From: Eupeodes corollae
Taxonomy: Eukaryota; Arthropoda; Insecta; Diptera; Syrphidae
Assembly: GCF_945859685.1 (NCBI RefSeq)
Contig: NC_079149.1
Span: forward strand, 10,327,118-10,391,117
Direction: 5' to 3'
Length of the DNA: 64,000 bases
Shown here piece by piece: positions 11,601-23,112 of this stretch; the first letter of the stretch is position 1, and each line of letters starts with the position of its first letter. A program made the position numbers and the translations under genes. The notes under the pieces were generated by a model. It was not told where the DNA came from, made no database searches, and was given only the letters and a program-made list of their open reading frames with translations.

Positions 11601-12770
11601 AATTATAAGTATAGACAAAAATTGTTCCTGTGAAATAAAATTAAGAAATTTTGTAACTTAATTGAATTTTAAAAAATTTATTAATTTCTTGAGTTTGAAA
11701 ATGGTGCAGTTAGGTACACGCGAGTTTCTATTGCTGTAAAAAAGTTTAAGCGCTAACAAATACCTTCGAACGTAAAAGATAAATGAATACGTTCCACAAA
11801 CGAATCCAATCCAAGTGAGTTAAGTATTAAATGTATTTCACAATTGATTTTCTCACGTGGAAAATTTATATTTAAATTGTCCATGTTTAAGTATGGACAA
11901 AAACAATATAATTAACAATCCACATTGTGTTGGGTTTGGGTTCATTATTTCACATGAACTTAAAGAACATAAAACCGTTCACACTAACTACTTTAATTAT
12001 ATTATTAAAAATTGTAGTTTGTAGTCTGTTTATTAATACGTTCCACTGAGTCCACACTTTGTAATTTAAATCATGAATTCGTTCCACAATTTTTCACTTA
12101 CGTAGAATGTATATTTTTTCCCTTAAAATGTTAGTATGTTAAACAAAAAATCCCTTTCTTCGGGAATTATGGCCGGGCATTTTAAAGTCTAATGGAATTT
12201 TGCAAAATGTTGGAACTTATGTATTTCACGTAAATTTTAAGAAAGTAAAAACTAAAGACTTAGCAAAATGTAAGTCTAAGCTAAAACACTTGTAATACCA
12301 TGGAATTAAATGGATAAGAACGTTCCACATAAAATTCACGCAATGTGAACTATGTAATGAAGAGATTCCACATTAAATTCTCTTATTCAATTACTAAGAA
12401 TGATAAAATTTTAGTTCCGCATTTTTCTGCGATTTTATAACCAACGGGTCGTGAAAAAAAGTTCAACTGGAAATTTTCATTGCACTTAATTTTTGTTGGA
12501 AACATTTTGTTGGGAACAAATATTTCACGGGATGTCCATTTGAAACATTTTTGACGATTAATTTTTTTTCACTGAAATCGAACGGACTTACTGGAAACTA
12601 AAAGCAAGTTGTTTTAAAGGGTTTTCACTTGAAAAATGTGCAGTGGATAAGTTCCACATAGCCCACACCCGTTGAGTTAAATAATTAATAGGTTCCACAT
12701 TTTGTTCACTTACGTAAAACTTGAAATTTTCTTCTTCGCAATTTTCCAAAGGTGTTCCCCTTATAAACAA
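8650..12770. repeat. diverged long-period repeat array rich in TTCCACA
   Basis: Successive blocks carry the same ordered words: TTTCACATGAAC, then several hundred bases later GTTCCACAAAGCCCACATTT-like, TTAATAGATTCCACAATT and GTTCACTTACG-like. Examples of the paired TTCCACA words start near 9,150, 11,120, 11,490, 11,790, 12,035, 12,320 and 12,645. At the left end the unit is a clean direct duplication of 172 bp (8,657 and 8,829, both starting CACGCCAAGTGGAATATAAG). Later units are longer and strongly diverged. A LINE (9,240-10,790) is inserted in the array. It is probably an old satellite-like or subterminal repeat of a mobile element. Confidence 0.6.
9240..10790 (+). pseudogene. LINE fragment: pre-RT, reverse transcriptase and C-terminal region
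   Basis: In order there is a pre-RT segment (MFPQINKILSRNDQNDL..LKLQ at about 9,310-9,380, continuing after frame changes), then RT motifs (PSISKVVEKIINRALSKW, QFGFKAAHDT, GSCLIDLGKAFDTVW). An internal deletion follows, with the catalytic YADD at about 9,963-9,974. Then comes DWKLKISIQKCE and a C-terminal region (10,289-10,696). The deletion between LNDRLT and YADD removes the central RT block, and there are several frameshifts. It is inserted in the TTCCACA repeat array. Confidence 0.75.
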
Positions 12771-13264
12771 ATTAGAACACGATACTTTGATTCCCTGAGC
12801 AACAATCTACAACACCTTTAAATTCCGTCTTGTATGTTTAAAATTAAGTTTACTCATATACCTACCGTAATTGGCAAAAGTCAATGGACACTAATGCAAA
12901 TTAGGGCATAATCCATGCATAGACGAGTGAATACCTTGTTTTCATTTTTATCTCCTTGGGCATTTTTGTTATGCTTGATGCAACAACCGCCCAAGTTCCT
13001 TTTAAAGCTTGTCGAGAGAAAAGGGGTTGAGATGATAAACCATGTTCGCTAAGCGAATGCACACGTTCATATACACAATGAACACAAAACAACACAACCA
13101 AACACACACACTCTCTGGCCATGTTTTGTTTTGTGATTTGAATAATTAAATAGAACACTAGATGGAAGCAGCAGCAGCAAAAAGCAGCAAGCTTAAAAGG
13201 GTCGTTCGTTCTTAATTTAAATAAAACATTGTTATCAGTGCCAGTTCTACCCCGTCACCCATTA
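12771..13264. other. intergenic DNA, no gene seen
   Basis: There is a short simple-sequence patch near 13,065-13,115 (acacaaaacaacacaaccaa type) and a CAG-rich run near 13,168-13,190. No supported gene. Confidence 0.4.
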
Positions 13265-13513
13265 CAGTGGGGCACAACAATTAGAAATTTGTACACAATA
13301 TAGTATTAAGATAAAAAGAATTATAAGTGATGTATCATCAATTAAAAAAAAAAACTTGCCACGCCCACTTTTTAAACAACACTTCTTTAAATTCATTCAA
13401 CTCAAAAGTAAAAGAAGCTCCTTCTTTCTATAAGAATTGAGAGTCCCAAAATTCATATCCTCCAGAAAAAAAGAAGACAATTATTCCACATTTTTCATTA
13501 TAACTCCCCACTG
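13265..13513. mobile_element. candidate MITE with TTA target duplication
   Basis: The 249-bp block starts CAGTGGGG and ends CCCCACTG, a perfect 8-bp inverted terminus. It is flanked by TTA on both sides (13,262-13,264 and 13,514-13,516). The TTA duplication and size fit a PIF/Harbinger-derived MITE. The inverted match does not extend further and there is no coding capacity, so the call rests on termini and target site only. Confidence 0.4.
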
Positions 13514-13516
13514 TTA

Positions 13517-14956
13517 ATACAAATCAAACGAGGTGACACAAGTTGCTACAACGTCACGACTACACGCAGCGTCCCCATTTTTGTACAACATATTTAGATA
13601 GACAACTTCTACACTGCAGTAGATAGGTTTTCTGTCTATTTGGGAGGCTTCGTACGATAATTTTCTATATTTACATTCGTACCTACAATGAAGTGCGTTT
13701 AAAAATAAATTTTAAAGTTAAACAAAATAACAACAAATAAAAATCTCCTTGCCCCCTATTTTTAGAGTCGTCTTGTCACATGGGGCACGTTGATTGTCTC
13801 GCTATTATTTAACGCAAATTTGGATTTGTTTTTTTCTTTTCATTTAAACAAAAAGTGTTTCTGCTTTTTAAAAATGGTGCCATAAATATATTTCTTTTCT
13901 TCTCAAATAAATTTGGAGATAGATTTAAAAGAAAACAAAATAAGGCCTTTCTAAATGTTCTTGAAAGTGGGTTTAAAAGCTTTTGTTTTCTTTAAAAAGA
14001 AACCGTTTGTTATTGTTAAAAAAACAACACACTTTAGACAAGGTTTAAAATAAATAAATAATTTTCAACAGGAAGTCACTTTCTTTAAACTTTTTGTTTG
14101 TTATTTGTTCAGTTAATTGTTGGCAACCCTGAAAAAAGTCTCAAACTATGACTCTCAAACATTTGTTATGTTCGAAGTATTGTGCGTTAAAAACTCTTTG
14201 TTGTTCCTTAACGTTTTGCTTAATTTTGTAAGCAGAATAAAGACATTTGTTAGATCTTACAATATTGACAGTTCATTCATCGATCTAATAATAACTGTCA
14301 CTAAATTGACAGTAACTAAATACCTTTCAATGCAAAAGTTCCCTGTTTCCAGTGTTTGCAGATTTTGTTCTAAATTCTTAAAATTTTACAATCAGATTTA
14401 TTATAAAAATGACAGAAACTGTCACCAATTGACAGATGTCATTCAAATATTTCAAGCGACATAGTCTAAAAATGGCTAACAATGACATTTTCGGCAACTT
14501 TGTCATACAAAATTTGTAAGTTACCTGATTGAAATACATTGAGAGAGTTTTTGGAACTGACGTATAAAGACAATGTTGAAAAATCTTGTTAACATACGTA
14601 CTTAGCTTTGCAACGTGCTTATGTGTCAAATTGTCTTTTTTGTGAGGGTTCAGTCATAGCTATTTTTAAAATCAATCCGAAATTGATAACTGATATATTG
14701 GAACTTGGAAAGTTTAATTGCAAAATTATTTTCCCGACGGAAATAGATTTTTTTCAATTAAGAATCAACTGATTTGTGTTTAAATTGTATACAATTCAAA
14801 TGTCAGATTTATGTCAAAAATTTTCTTTAATGACAACTATTTTGACAGCAAATTTCAATGTAAAATAATGTAGTGAAAAAAGATTTTCAAGTCAAGATTT
14901 AATTTCACGAAGTGACGTTTCCGATTTCTTGACGTTCAACAAAAGAGAAGGGAAGG
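13517..14956. other. AT-rich intergenic DNA, no gene seen
   Basis: Several ORFs of 60-115 codons (for example at 14,117-14,464) lack domains and have biased AT-rich composition. Repeated TGACAGT/ACTGTCA words occur at 14,265-14,440 but form no defined unit. Confidence 0.4.
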
Positions 14957-15576
14957 AAGAGATAGAGATAGAGATAGAGATAGAGATAGAGATAGAGATA
15001 GAGATAGAGATAAAGATAGAGATAGAGATAGAGATAGAGATAGAGATAGAGATAGAGATAGAGATAGAGATAGAGATAGAGATAGAGATAGAGATAGAGA
15101 TAGAGATAGAGATAGAGATAGAGATAGAGATAGAGATAGAGATAGAGATAGAGATAGAGATAGAGATAGAGATAGAGATAGAGATAGAGATAGAGATAGA
15201 GATAGAGATAGAGATAGAGATAGAGATAGAGATAGAGATAGAGATAGAGATAGAGATAGAGATAGAGATAGAGATAGAGATAGAGATAGAGATAGAGATA
15301 GAGATAGAGATAGAGATAGAGATAGAGATAGAGATAGAGATAGAGATAGAGATAGAGATAGAGATAGAGATAGAGATAGAGATAGAGATAGAGATAGAGA
15401 TAGAGATAGAGATAGAGATAGAGATAGAGATAGAGATAGAGATAGAGATAGAGATAGAGATAGAGATAGAGATAGAGATAGAGATAGAGATAGAGATAGA
15501 GATAGAGATAGAGATAGAGATAGAGATAGAGATAGAGATAGAGATAGAGATAGAGATAGCGATAGAGATAGAGATT
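14957..15576. repeat. hexanucleotide microsatellite (GAGATA)n
   Basis: About 620 bp of nearly perfect GAGATA repeats, roughly 103 units, with a single early variant near 15,011 (aaagata) and one near 15,559 (gcgata). The long Glu-Ile ORF it creates is an artefact of the period-6 repeat and not a gene. Confidence 0.97.
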
Positions 15577-15680
15577 CAGATTCAGATTGAGATTCAGATT
15601 GAGATTCAGATTCAGATTGAGATTGAGATTGAGATTGAGGTCGAGACTTAGGTTGAGGTTGAGGTTTATTTTAAGATTGA
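15577..15680. repeat. transitional hexamers between the two arrays
   Basis: Hexamers change stepwise here: GATTCA, GATTGA, GAGGTC, GAGGTT, then GATTTA. The 6-bp spacing is largely kept, linking the two long arrays as one evolving locus. Confidence 0.8.
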
Positions 15681-16164
15681 GATTTAGATTTAGATTAAGA
15701 TTTAGATTTAGATTTAGATTTAGATTTAGATTTAGATTTAGATTTAGATTTAGATTTAGATTTAGATTTAGATTTAGATTTAGATTTAGATTTAGATTTA
15801 GATTTAGATTTAGATTTAGATTTAGATTTAGATTTAGATTTAGATTTAGATTTAGATTTAGATTTAGATTTAGATTTAGATTTAGATTTAGATTTAGATT
15901 TAGATTTAGATTTAGATTTAGATTTAGATTTAGATTTAGATTTAGATTTAGATTTAGATTTAGATTTAGATTTAGATTTAGATTTAGATTTAGATTTAGA
16001 TTTAGATTTAGATTTAGATTTAGATTTAGATTTAGATTTAGATTTAGATTTAGATTTAGATTTAGATTTAGATTTAGATTTAGATTTAGATTTAGATTTA
16101 GATTTAGATTTAGATTTAGATTTAGATTTAGATTTAGATTTAGATTTAGATTTAGATTTAGATT
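15681..16164. repeat. hexanucleotide microsatellite (GATTTA)n
   Basis: About 484 bp of nearly perfect GATTTA repeats, about 80 units. The Arg-Phe ORF across it is a repeat artefact. It is followed to about 16,350 by degenerate units (GACTTG, GAGATT, GAGGTT, GATTGA). Confidence 0.97.
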
Positions 16165-16350
16165 GAGACTTGAGACTTGAGATTTGAGATTGAGACTTAG
16201 ATTGAAGTTGATCTTGAGATTTAGATTGAGACTTGGGTTGAGGTTGATTTTAACATTGAGATTGAGATTAAGTCTTCGGTTGAGGTTGATGTTGGTTTCA
16301 AGATTGAGATTGAAATTGAGATTGAGATTAAGACTTAGGTTGAGATTGCG
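16165..16350. repeat. degenerate hexamer tail of the arrays
   Basis: Imperfect units (gacttga, gattgag, gaggttgat, gacttag) continue the arrays at decaying fidelity. The Leu/Arg-rich ORF here is an artefact. From about 16,400 to 16,626 there is a short direct repeat (cacttaaacagtttaaccct at about 16,410 and 16,458) and otherwise plain AT-rich DNA. Confidence 0.8.
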
Positions 16351-16626
16351 AGATAGGAATAGAAGTATTTTTTTATTTAGTTTTCCAACAATGCTAAGCT
16401 TTTAAAGTCATAAACACTTAAACAGTTTAACCCTATTGGAGGGAAAAAAAGCACTTAAACACTTAAACAGTTTAACCCTATTGGAGGGAAAAAAGCAGTA
16501 AGAAATTAATGGGAAACTGATTTATTTACCATAAACAGCATTGAATTTTTTCTGAAGGGAATTAAAGTGTCTGTAAATACCAAGTTCTTATCATTTAAAC
16601 ATGAAACAAAATATTTTCAGCAGATA

Positions 16627-18144
16627 CACTACCGGTCAAAAGTTTGAGACCACCTCTGAAATTTGAGAAATATCGAGTTTTAAGTTCTAAACTGAAGTTT
16701 TAGGAAAAAAGTTAATACGGGAAATAAGTAAGGAGCATGTATAGTTGTAAATGATAAAAAATATGAACTAGTTTTGTACTAAACATAAATTATTTATTAA
16801 AAAAAAACAATAAAAGCTCTAAATTGACTTTTCATCAAAAAACCCTCGTTTATATTCAATAATTTTTTTTACATTCTTGGCAATCTTCTTACAAGGTTTT
16901 GTATTTTTTCTTGTGGAATATTATTCCAGAACTTTTGTAGAGTTTCCCAAAGAGCAGATTCCGATGTTATGTGGTGATTCTGGACATTTCTGTCAAGCGC
17001 TTCCCATAAGAGCTGAATGGAGTTAATATCTGGAGACTGCGGTGGCCATTCCATTACTTTTAGAATTTCCTCGTCTTCTTTTTGTTTCAGGTATCCCCGG
17101 CAAAGTTTTGAAGTGTGTTTCGGGTTTGTCTTGCTGGAAAACAAAACCTTCACCGATTAATCGCAGTCCAGATACCAAAAAGTTGTCTTCCAGTATCGTT
17201 TTATAGACTTCTTTATCCATTCTTCCGATAACTCGTGTTAGATCTCCTACTCCATCGAAGGAAAGACATCCACACACCATTACTGAACCGCCTCCATGCT
17301 TTACAGTTGGGACCAAACAGTCTGGTAGCATATTCTGTTCAGCACTGCGCCTGACGTACACTCTGCGATTTGAGCCAAATATCTCCAACTTGGACTCATC
17401 GCTCCATAAGACTCTGTTGAAGTCTTCATCTTTCCAATCCTTATGGGTTTTGGCCCATTCCAACCGTTTGATCTTGTTTTGGGGTCGTAGAAGTGGTTTC
17501 CGCAATGCAATGCGCCCAAAAAGTCCAGCATGCCTTAGCGTTTGTTGTATCGTTGATACAGATAATGGTTCTTCCCGGATGTCATTGATCTCGGGGCGTA
17601 TTTCTGGTGCTGTTTTCTTCCTAGAAAGCTTGCTTATTTTGATGATATGCAGATCTTCGGTTTTCGTCGTAACTCTAGGTCGTCCTGACCCCGGTTATTC
17701 CTTAAAACCGCCGGTACTAGAGTAATGCTCTATGGTCCTGTAAACTGCTCCTTTCGATATCTTCAGTTTTGTGGCGATTTCTCTTTGCGAATAGCCTTTT
17801 TCAATAAGGGTCATAATCGCATATCGAGTTTCAATAGCTAATTCCTTAACTTTTCCCATAATGTGCACTTTGTTCACTGGATTACCGCAGTCATAAAAAA
17901 AACTGTGGGAAGTCCAAATAGATGCTAAAAACCCAATACTGTTTTTTTTTTTTTACCTTTTTTCACAAAATTCCTCTTAATTTACAGAAAAGGATTAATA
18001 CCTGGAGTTTTTTCACTTGCACCTTTTATGAATAGTCTAAGTTAACAATGCAGGTAAAAAATCCTATATTCATTCATAAACCTAAGCGACAGGTACAAAT
18101 AAAGCAACCCTTTGAAGGTGGTCTCAAACTTTTGATCGGCAGTG
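16627..18144 (-). mobile_element. Tc1-type element
   Basis: The termini are inverted: left CACTACCGGTCAAAAGTTTG, right (reverse complement) CACTGCCGATCAAAAGTTTG, both continuing AGACCACCT. TA flanks lie at 16,625-16,626 and 18,145-18,146. The length is 1,518 bp. The transposase on the minus strand is broken, so the copy is non-autonomous. Confidence 0.92.
16869..17859 (-). pseudogene. Tc1-type transposase, broken (DD34E class)
   Basis: Reading from MGKVKELAIETR at 17,859 there is an N-terminal HTH (YSQREIATKLKISKGAVYRTI), then an in-frame TAA after GGFKE. The GSGRPR linker, second DNA-binding part and catalytic core follow in the same frame: WSDESKLEIFG (first Asp), GGGSVMVCGCLS and VFQQD (second Asp). 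A frameshift near 17,115 moves the C-terminus to another frame (KHTSKLCRGYL..WPPQSPDINSIQLLWE). In Tc1 proteins the third catalytic residue is the Glu of the NPIE-type motif; here that position reads SIQ, so it is also lost. One stop, one frameshift and a lost catalytic residue make it clearly inactive. Confidence 0.85.
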
Positions 18145-18146
18145 TA

Positions 18147-19724
18147 AGCCCGTAAAAAATAGTTGGACATTTAAACATACAAGTCCTTCAAATCTACATT
18201 CATTTCACTCATGCGATTTATGTATAGCATGAAATCTCTTCAAAAGTTAGAGCGTAAAGAGTGTGAGAAATAAATAAGCAAACAAACAAATAAAATTAAT
18301 TTATTTTTCTTTTTTATCAACTTTTAACAACGTGCGTATATAAAAAAATGTTTCATTCGATAAGCCAAAAAATAGTGCCCTTGACCAAAGAATGCCCAAT
18401 GAAAGTCAAATAAATCGAATTCCAATGCTCTCAATCAAACCGACAACTTATTCTAAAGGCTAGATCGCTAGACCTACCTGTGTGATGACGACGCGACGTT
18501 TCGATAGCTAATCTTATCAAGTCCAATTGTTCTTGAAGAAAAAATAAAAAAAAAAAAACAAACAAACAAACTAAAAAATACTAAATTTTACCTTCCTATA
18601 TCGTTTCTAATTAGTCAAGAAGGCCCCTAGAGAAAAAGTCGGCTATATTTTTCAATTCCGTTTATTTTCAATTCAGTTGAGAGAATAGAAGTGTTTGAGT
18701 AATTAAACATCATTAAAATCAATCGAATCGAATTATGTTCCCATCACATAAGATTATGATTTTCCATTCATTTCATTTCTTCATTCATAAAGGGCGTCTT
18801 TACTCTCCTCTATTGTATCTACGCGAAACGCATTTTGAATTATTCACAAAAGCAACACGCCCCACCATCCATCTATCATATTAAGAGCAACTTATTTTAA
18901 AGCTATAGAACGCTTATTGAATTGAACCATATTTTGTATGGGTACAAAAAGTCAGAGGAAGCCCAGTGCCTGGCACTGAATATTTGGACTTGAGACCTGT
19001 GACTTGCAACTTGCGACTTGTGGACTTGTAAATTTTGCCGCGTTGCGACTTCGAGGCTTCTTTATAACGTATTTTTAGACGCCTCTCTTATCTAAAAAAA
19101 CAACAACAACAAAAAATTGTATCAAATAGCAACAATAAGAGAATCAATTTGTTTGCTCTAATGATGGGAAATTCGTAGAAGGAAGAAATGACGCCAAGGC
19201 GCGTGGTTATCTCAAAAGAAATAAGTTGGTAATGAAAATACTTAAGTTACTTTAAAAATTCAATTCAAAAGAATAAACAAATTATATAAAATATCATCAT
19301 CATTGAATTGACAAACAAATCGAAATAAACTCAATCAATTGAGGGCTAAAGATATGACTACCTTAACAACTTATAGATTAGGGCTTCATAAATCGATAGT
19401 CGAGCGTTGTCAAGGTGTCATTGGCATTCTATTTGCTTGCTGCGACACAATGTGCCTCGAAATTGAGGCTTTTATGTACATATAGACAAGAAAAAAATAC
19501 AAAGTTCACGTCTTGTTAAATAAATATGTACGCGTATTGTTTTTATAGAATGACAGACAAAATAATATGTTAAACAAAAATTAATTAAATGAAATTAAGA
19601 AAGACTCACTCTATATAGTAATTGCCTTCTTGCAGTGTTGCCACTTTACGAAGTTAATTTTTTTTGTATCATCAATTTCTATAAAATTAAAGTTTTAAAC
19701 TGAAAATATTTCATTTACCTACTT
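18147..19724. other. intergenic DNA, no gene seen
   Basis: AT-rich. Contains a small degenerate gacttg-type stretch at 18,985-19,030 (acttgagacctgtgacttgc...), reminiscent of the decayed hexamers at 16.2 kb. No domain-bearing ORF. Confidence 0.45.
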
Positions 19725-21071
19725 AGGTCCACAGACCTGTTAAGTCCGTTGGGGACCCCTTAAGGGGCATAGGGCCTCTACTACGCCTACGCGCCGTCGC
19801 ATACGGTTTCCGGAGATGTGATTCAGCTCCCTCCAACACTTGCCTAGTGACGCTGATTCCGCCTCGACGGTCCTGCGCCATGTACTTCTCGGCCGTCCAG
19901 CTCTTCTTCCTTCTTGTGTAAGCGGATTCCAACAATTCCAAGCTTGGCCGGCAATGCAGTCGTTACCTTTTCGAAGCGTATGTCCAATCTATTGCCACTT
20001 AAGTTTTCGTATTATAAATTCTATAGGTTCCTGACCTGTCCTTTTATGAAGGACCTCATTTGAAATACGGTTTGGTCAGAAAATGCTTACGAAGGCTAAT
20101 AATTTTTGTTTTTGCCGGAATTAATTTTCAGCCCCTCAACTTCTGCTTCTCTCTTCACACTTGTTGTCATTTGATGGAGATCCATAGTTATATAAGAGAG
20201 TAAGCAAACATCGTCCGCGTAATCCAATTACTTTAAATAGGATTTCAAATTCCATTGGATCCCTCCGATACCTGACAGAGCTGAGCGCAGTACATCGCTT
20301 ATCACCAACAAAAACAATATTGGTGACAGAATACAGCCCTGTCTGACTCCGCTACGGTTTTAAAAATCCTCTGACATCCTTCCATCGTGTAGAGCTTTAC
20401 ACTTGGATCCATAATATGTTGCCTTTATAATAGCAATTAGTTTTTCTGGGATGTCTCTCCTCCACAAAGCTAACCAGACATACTCCATGTTAACGCTATC
20501 AAAGGCCCTCTCGAAGTCGATGAACAGCAGGTGTAGTGGTGATCGATATTCAATGCACTGTTCAATAATGATCCGCAGGGTGTTAATATGATCAATACAG
20601 GAGGATCCAGCGCGGAATCCTGCTTTGTTCGGCATCGAGTGTGGCCTCAAGGTGTTCTCTGATGCGTTCCAGGATAGCTTTTGCTACTATTTTGGCAACG
20701 GCTGGTAGAACGCAAATTCCTCTCCAGTTTTCACACTTTGTAAGATCTCCTATTTTCGGGAGCTTAACGATTATTCACTTCTTCCACTCATCGGGGAAGC
20801 TTTCGGTGGTCCAGGCTTCTTTTATAAAAGAATTAAGCAGTTCGCTTGATGACGTTTTTTGCAGCTTGTAAAAGTTCTGCGGGAATTCCATCAAGTCCCA
20901 CTGGTCAATTTTTTTGGCAGACGCTTGGCTAACCGTCGACACCCAGCTAATCTTATGACAAAGTTTGTGCTCAAACATAATGCCACCAATTACAAGGCTA
21001 TTGGCGTTGTAGAAGTCAATGAACCTCTCACCATTATCATTGCAATTGCCGACTCCGTGAGCACCTATCAC
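19725..21071 (-). pseudogene. APE-type LINE, copy 1 (endonuclease scrap, RT, C-terminus)
   Basis: On the minus strand the order is correct for a LINE. An endonuclease piece comes first (GAHGVGNCNDNGERFIDFYNA at about 21,065), with an internal deletion. Then come the pre-RT region (EAWTTESFPDEWKK and KIGDLTKCENWRGICVLP), RT motifs (AGFRAGSSCIDHINTLR, LLFIDFERAFDSVNMEY), the position of the GVRQGCILSP block and a YADD-type motif near 20,235. A C-terminal region ends at about 19,725. Stops and indels are frequent. The GAHG.GN.NDNGERF motif and short C-terminus suggest the RTE-like group, tentatively. Its 3' end is shared with the copy at 45.8-46.7 kb. Confidence 0.75.
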
Positions 21072-21590
21072 ATGCCTTAGCCCGTTGTTGTTACTGCCTA
21101 CCAGTCTCCCATAAACAAATTTAACCTTAAGATATCTATCCTGTACCTCATAAATTCTCTCTCTAATTGGAGGAATCTGGCATTGTGCGGACCTTCACTT
21201 CCTGCGTCCAGAAGCGTTCTCACAATTCAGAAACCAATCTTTGTCCGGGTACAATAGCCAAAAGTAGTCAACGAGTTATCATTAACTATCCGAGCGTAAT
21301 TTCGGTTTGGTGTTTAGTTACGAAGAGTGCTAATTCCCGTAACTTATCCTGAAAAGTCAGGAAACTACGCCCTTGCAATTTTTGCTAACTTATCTATATT
21401 GGGATACACAAATCATTGACCGGGAGCCACCACGAGGAGTTTTTGGGTTAGAGCTTCGTGAAGAAATACACACCCGTTTTAATTGAAACTTCTTGATAAG
21501 ATTGATATTTAGAGGTTGCTATTTTATATTTCCTGTAGAAATTCTTTAATAACTTGTGGCCTCTTTTCTTCTTTGTTCTAAGACTTTAAA
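21072..21590. other. unassigned sequence between LINE remnants
   Basis: GC content is slightly raised compared with the flanks and may be retroelement-derived, but I could not match the translated frames to a known motif. Confidence 0.3.
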
Positions 21591-21599
21591 CCCAGCTCT

Positions 21600-21960
21600 A
21601 TTTATCATGAATGCCATGTTTTCTGGAAGGAATTTAAACTACCTTCAAAAATTGTCTTAAGATTGTTTCTGATTTTTTGACTCCTTTCAATGTTATTAAA
21701 GGTTTAATTGAAATGTATGGTTAAGCATTCCACATTCGTGTAGTGCGACTAAGAAAAGAATCCCTGTACTTAAAACTACATCCGAAATTGGGCTCAAGGG
21801 TAAATTGATGAGAATGCTTAAAAGTATGGGTAATAAGGTTGAATTGTTTGAGTAGAGGAATGCTACTGGCTTGCTTGTGAAGATATCGAAACAAAAATGA
21901 TAGAAATGAGACCTTGTGGCGGCGCACAGTGGCCCGTTTTGACTTATTTGGTTGCAAAAA
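21600..21960 (-). pseudogene. LINE C-terminal fragment
   Basis: On the minus strand this reads as the C-terminal tail typical of several LINE clades: LLKQFNLITHTFKHSH, then a segment with YRDSFLSRTTRMWNA, followed by broken frames. The RDSF..R..RMWN motif is conserved downstream of reverse transcriptase in CR1/Jockey/R1-like elements. No RT domain is attached here; a fragment of a similar family with RT lies at 24.0-24.4 kb. Confidence 0.5.
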
Positions 21961-22199
21961 CCATATCTCCTAAACGAATAAAGGTATTGCTTACATTTTA
22001 TCTGGAAGGAAAGGCTATAAAAAGTGTGACTTTAAATTCAGAAATTGGTGTTAAAAAAAGAAGTTTTAACAAAGGCGATAAACAGAGCGGTGTTCTAAAA
22101 TGCAATCGCCAAAATCAATTTTTAAAGTAATCTGAGTTAATTGAAACAGTAGAGCAAAAGAAAGAAATAAACACGAAACAAATTAATATACAAACACTA

Positions 22200-22920
22200 A
22201 ATTTCTTGAAAACTATCATCTAAGTCCGGAAAAATGTGTAATAAACTCATAATTTCTGCAGCGTATCGTTCTTTAAAATCTTTTTGGCTTCTCACGTGCC
22301 TTAAGGAAGAAATAAGTGGATCCGAAGAAGTTGCAAGCATGTTCAATAGGTAATCATTCTGCCGTATCCTTGAAACTTTACACGTATTCTGATATCGATA
22401 TTTAGTCTGTAGTCTCTATTTCGGCATTCCTGGGCTTCTTCTGACAGTTCTTCAAGTGGTAGTGATTGATATTCAATGATATTTTGACTATTAACCAATA
22501 TTTTGTGTAGAGTAGGTGTGAGTAGTTTTTCAGGATACTTTTTTTCTAAAAGCTCTGCTGTTTCCTTAGTATACTCCCAAAATTTATCTGCATTCACTAC
22601 TTCTCTGCAATTCAAAACTTTCATGTTGCTTTGAGCCTCATTATAACTTCTCCATTGACTCCAGTTATTCGAGCGGTTGCATCGGACTGTTCAAAAAATC
22701 TTCTTGCAGCCAGCGTTTCCGTCATTAGTAGTGTTTTTTCAAACCCTTGCTTTGGTTTATCCACATCAAGGCCTAGCTCATCGTGAAAACACCTTTGGAT
22801 CTCTTGTTTTCTTCTTTTTTCTTCCTCCTTCTTGTCGCAAAGTGTACGCAAGCTTCAAAATAAATTCCATGCATATGATTCCAGCGTGCGGTGGAGAGAT
22901 TCCATATTCGTAATTATGTT
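22200..22920 (-). pseudogene. transposon-like multicopy protein, superfamily not named
   Basis: Minus-strand reading with two frame changes gives the order YGISPPHAGIICMEFILKLAY, then FHDELGLDVDKPKQGF, TLAARRFFEQS, ITGVNGEVIMRL, TPTLHKILVNSQNIIEYQSLPLEELSEEAQECRNRDYR and finally NMLATSSDPLISSLRHV. This ordered set (P.HA.I...E, ARRFF, HKIL.....II....LP...LSEEA.E..N, SDP.IS) is one I recognise from highly repeated insect and cnidarian proteins that behave like transposon genes, but I cannot assign a superfamily. It has frameshifts near 22,622 and 22,850. The N-terminus and any catalytic domain are missing. Confidence 0.5.
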
Positions 22921-23112
22921 CGTCCTCCATTGATTCATCTTTTTTGAAGGTCTTTTGTGTCCTTTTAAAATTTGATTACAGGCTTACAAAAATTTGCCAA
23001 GTTGAAGTCAAAAATGTGTGCGAAAAGTAATGTTTCCAAAAACAATAAATTAAACAATTAAAAAAACCCAAAAAAATTGCGGCGTAGAAGAACAGTAAAT
23101 GTTTCAGTAATA

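Noticed and set aside
14117..14464. 115-codon plus-strand ORF
   Set aside because: No domain; the minus strand and flanks show no gene structure.
14929..16405. Long Glu-Ile, Arg-Phe and Leu-Arg ORFs
   Set aside because: They arise from hexanucleotide repeats whose period keeps any frame open; no start context, splice sites or domain.
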